Shown piece after piece: positions 4,466-6,340 of a DNA stretch of 6,340 nucleotides; position 1 is the first letter of the stretch, and each line of letters starts with the position of its first letter. This DNA comes from Pseudomonadota bacterium (lineage in GTDB: Bacteria; Pseudomonadota; Alphaproteobacteria; Rhizobiales; Xanthobacteraceae), in assembly GCA_963205465.1 (NCBI GenBank), contig CAUJKG010000340.1:1-6340 (forward strand). Direction: 5' to 3'. The notes under the pieces are model-generated. The model searched no databases. It was not told the origin of the DNA and saw nothing but the letters and a program-made list of their open reading frames with translations. Position numbers and translations under genes: made by a program.

Positions 4466-4845
4466 GACGCCTATAGTCCCCGCGCGGCTTATCTGCCGCG
4501 TCACTGCGGACCCTAGCGCAAGGCCCTTCAAAGAACCGTTCGGCTTTCGACGCGCATTGCGGAAATTCCGGAAACAATTTCGAAACTATTTGGCCGGGCG
4601 CGGGTGCGCGGGCGGTACAAGATGAGAACGGAAGGCGCGCGTAGCAACCGATCGTTCACCATGCCGCCGGATCGGGTGGAAACTGCGCGAAATCAACGCC
4701 TTCGCAGCTGTCTTCCGGCGTCTTCGGCGCGCGGAATTTAGGGTTCGCTTAAGTGCGCGCTTTTAGTGTCGGTAATACGAGGCGAAGGACGGCGCACAAA
4801 GCTTCGGCTTTGAAGGCGCCGCGAAAAGTAGAGTTGCGTAGTTCC
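4466..4845. other. Intergenic region between the divergent DUF5330 and kinase genes
   Basis: No supported gene lies here. The region must hold promoters for both flanking genes, but no good -35/-10 pair was found on either strand; TAATAC at 4773-4778 has only a poor -35. Other items are TTCCGGAA overlapping GGAAATTCC (4561-4573), an inverted pair CCGATC/GATCGG (4648-4653 and 4670-4675, 16-nt loop), and the hairpin at 4791-4820. No GANTC methylation site and no full CtrA site (TTAA-N7-TTAA) was found upstream of the kinase. Confidence 0.5.
4791..4820 (+). promoter_or_regulatory. UUCG-capped hairpin in the leader of the kinase gene
   Basis: GGCGC (4791-4795) pairs with GCGCC (4816-4820), and CAAAGC (4797-4802) pairs with GCTTTG (4807-4812) around a TTCG tetraloop, with a small 1x3 internal loop. 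The hairpin ends 25 nt before the ATG. There is no U-tract, so it is more likely a leader structure, processing site or RNA-stability element than a terminator. Confidence 0.5.
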
Positions 4846-6340
4846 ATGCTGATGCCCCTGCGGGCTTATCTCGATGCGCTGATTCATCCCGCCGCGCGCC
4901 AGGACGCTCTGGTCGCCGCGCGGCATCGCGCGTTCTTCGCGACCCGCCTTTTCGTCGGCCTGTCCGCGCTCGCCGGGCTTCCGCTTTATCTTGCCTTGCA
5001 CGGCGTTCCCGGTCCGCTGGAAGTCGTGGCACTTTGCTGGGCGCTGACCCCGCTGCTTCTGGTCATGTATCTTTCCCGCAGCGGTCATTACGAGCGGGCG
5101 CAGCTCTTCTCGGCGTGCGCACTGGCGCTGCTGGTCGCGCTGATCGGCGCGACGACCGGCGGTATCGTCTCCTTCGTGGCGCCCTGGCTCGTCGTGATCG
5201 CGCTCGAGGCTTCGCTTTCCGCCTCGCGCCGCCTGATCGTTGCCACCATCGTGATTTCGCTGATGACGGCAGTGGCGCTCTGGCTTGCCGTGCCGGCGCC
5301 GCAGTCGCTCGCCTTCAATCAGGACTGGATCGCGCTCGCGGGCGTTGCCACGGCGTCGATCTATGCCGGGGGCATTGCGCTTGCGAACAGCACCTTTGTC
5401 CGCGAGGGGGATTTCGCCAAGGTCGCGAGCGAGGCGCGCTACAAGCTCCTGGCCCAGAATATATCGGACGTGATCGCCCGGCATGGAGCGGACGGCGGCA
5501 TCACGTTCCTGTCTCCTGCGGTTGAAGGGCTTGCCGGCGTTCCTGCGAGCGATCTGCTCGGTCACAAACTTTTGGATCGCGTACACCTTGCCGATCGTCC
5601 CGCCTTTCTGACCGCGATTTCGGATGCTTCCCGCGGCACCTTGCCGGTATCGCTCGAATTCCGGCTCCAGCGCGAGCGCTTCAATGGCGATCAGCGCACG
5701 GCTCCCGAATTCGTCTGGGTCGAGATGCGCAGCCATGCGATCGATTCCGGTACTGCTGCGCCGGCGGGCGAGAAGACGCGCCCGGTCGTCTCCGTGTTCC
5801 GCGATATTTCCCGGCGCAAGGCCGATGCGCTGGCGCTCGAAAACGCGCGCAGCGAAGCCGAGCGCGCGAACGACGCGAAGAGCAAGTTCCTCGCCACCGT
5901 GAGCCACGAACTGCGCACGCCGCTGAACGCGATCATCGGCTTCTCGGAAATGCTCGCGCGCGAAGAGGAAATGAAACTCGATGCCGCCCGTCGCCAGGAT
6001 TACGCGCGACTGATCCGCGATTCCGGCGAGCATCTGCTCGCGGTCGTGAACGGCATCCTGGATATGTCGCGGATCGAGGCCGGGCACTTCGAGATCGTGA
6101 CCGAGCCTTTCGCGGTCCGGCCGCTGATCGAAAACTGCCGCAACATGCTCTCGCTGCGCGCCGAGCAGGCGGGAATTCAGCTCTTCGCCGACGTCGCGGC
6201 GGATCTTCCGGAAATCAACGCGGATCCCCGCGCGTTCCGGCAGGTCGTCATCAATCTGGTTTCGAATGCGATCAAGTTCACCGAAGCCGGCGGCAAGGTC
6301 GATGTCATCGCACGTTCGGCCGGCGGCGTACTGGAACTGA
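4846..6340 (+). CDS. divJ: DivJ-like multi-pass PAS sensor histidine kinase (3' end cut by window edge)
   Basis: The frame is open from ATG 4846 to the right edge: 498 codons plus one base. It starts MLMPLRAYLDALIHPAAR, then has about six hydrophobic segments (roughly 33-52, 57-77, 85-104, 107-122, 130-149, 161-181), a PAS-like region (199-322), a linker coiled coil (325-347), a HisKA domain with SHELRTPLNAIIGFSEML and phosphoacceptor His354, and the ATPase N box QVVINLVSNAIKFTEAGG (466-483, Asn474 the likely Mg ligand). The G boxes lie beyond the edge. The multi-pass membrane part without a periplasmic sensor domain resembles DivJ rather than PleC, so it may phosphorylate DivK in cell-cycle control; the symbol is tentative. 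An ATG at 4852 and a GTG at 4753 are alternative in-frame starts; no strong ribosome site marks any of them. Confidence 0.88.
   Translation, partial: MLMPLRAYLDALIHPAARQDALVAARHRAFFATRLFVGLSALAGLPLYLALHGVPGPLEVVALCWALTPLLLVMYLSRSGHYERAQLFSACALALLVALIGATTGGIVSFVAPWLVVIALEASLSASRRLIVATIVISLMTAVALWLAVPAPQSLAFNQDWIALAGVATASIYAGGIALANSTFVREGDFAKVASEARYKLLAQNISDVIARHGADGGITFLSPAVEGLAGVPASDLLGHKLLDRVHLADRPAFLTAISDASRGTLPVSLEFRLQRERFNGDQRTAPEFVWVEMRSHAIDSGTAAPAGEKTRPVVSVFRDISRRKADALALENARSEAERANDAKSKFLATVSHELRTPLNAIIGFSEMLAREEEMKLDAARRQDYARLIRDSGEHLLAVVNGILDMSRIEAGHFEIVTEPFAVRPLIENCRNMLSLRAEQAGIQLFADVAADLPEINADPRAFRQVVINLVSNAIKFTEAGGKVDVIARSAGGVLEL

Noticed and set aside
4749..4763. CtrA-type site upstream of the kinase
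   Set aside because: TTAA is present but the partner half-site seven bases on is CTTT, not TTAA.
4753..4845. GTG at 4753 as the kinase start
   Set aside because: In frame and open, but it would translate through the UUCG hairpin; the MPLRAYLDALIHP start fits the family N-terminus as I remember it.
4738..6087. 449-aa open frame on the minus strand
   Set aside because: Antisense to the histidine kinase, whose H and N boxes are unmistakable; highly charged low-complexity product.

Overview
The window looks like ordinary chromosome of a GC-rich alphaproteobacterium, most likely order Hyphomicrobiales (Bradyrhizobiaceae/Xanthobacteraceae-like). The main clues are a DUF6456 protein paired with a small DnaA-domain-IV-like protein, a DUF5330 protein, and a DivJ-type multi-membrane-segment histidine kinase. 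No insertion sequence, phage gene, CRISPR array, tRNA or rRNA is visible. Two of the seven genes run off the window edges.

Layout. Bases 1-2109 are read on the minus strand: msrB (methionine-R-sulfoxide reductase) followed by ptrB (oligopeptidase B), whose start lies 20 nt inside msrB; ptrB is cut by the left edge just after its catalytic serine. Bases 2110-2626 separate this unit from a divergent plus-strand unit. This gap holds a possible in-frame upstream extension of msrB, several small hairpins, a palindrome, A/T tracts and an 11-bp direct repeat. Bases 2627-3597 hold two translationally coupled plus-strand genes: a 125-aa protein resembling only the DNA-binding domain IV of DnaA, and a 198-aa DUF6456 protein. 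The second ends in a CTAG that also carries the stop codon of the convergent sufE (minus, 3594-4010). Upstream of sufE on the same strand is a small membrane-anchored DUF5330 protein (4058-4465). After a 380-nt gap with a UUCG-capped hairpin, a DivJ-like histidine kinase starts at 4846 on the plus strand and runs off the right edge just after its N box.

How the genes fit together. msrB and ptrB look like one protein-quality-control transcript: repair of oxidised methionine and cleavage of oligopeptides after basic residues. SufE passes sulfur from SufS to the Suf iron-sulfur assembly machinery. The DnaA-IV-like/DUF6456 pair is the least understood part; its architecture suggests a DNA-binding module that could act at DnaA-box-like sites, but this is inference. 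The kinase probably belongs to the alphaproteobacterial cell-cycle phosphorelay (DivJ/PleC-DivK). The strongest regulatory prediction is a sigma-70-type promoter placed so that sufE mRNA would begin at its AUG, i.e. leaderless.
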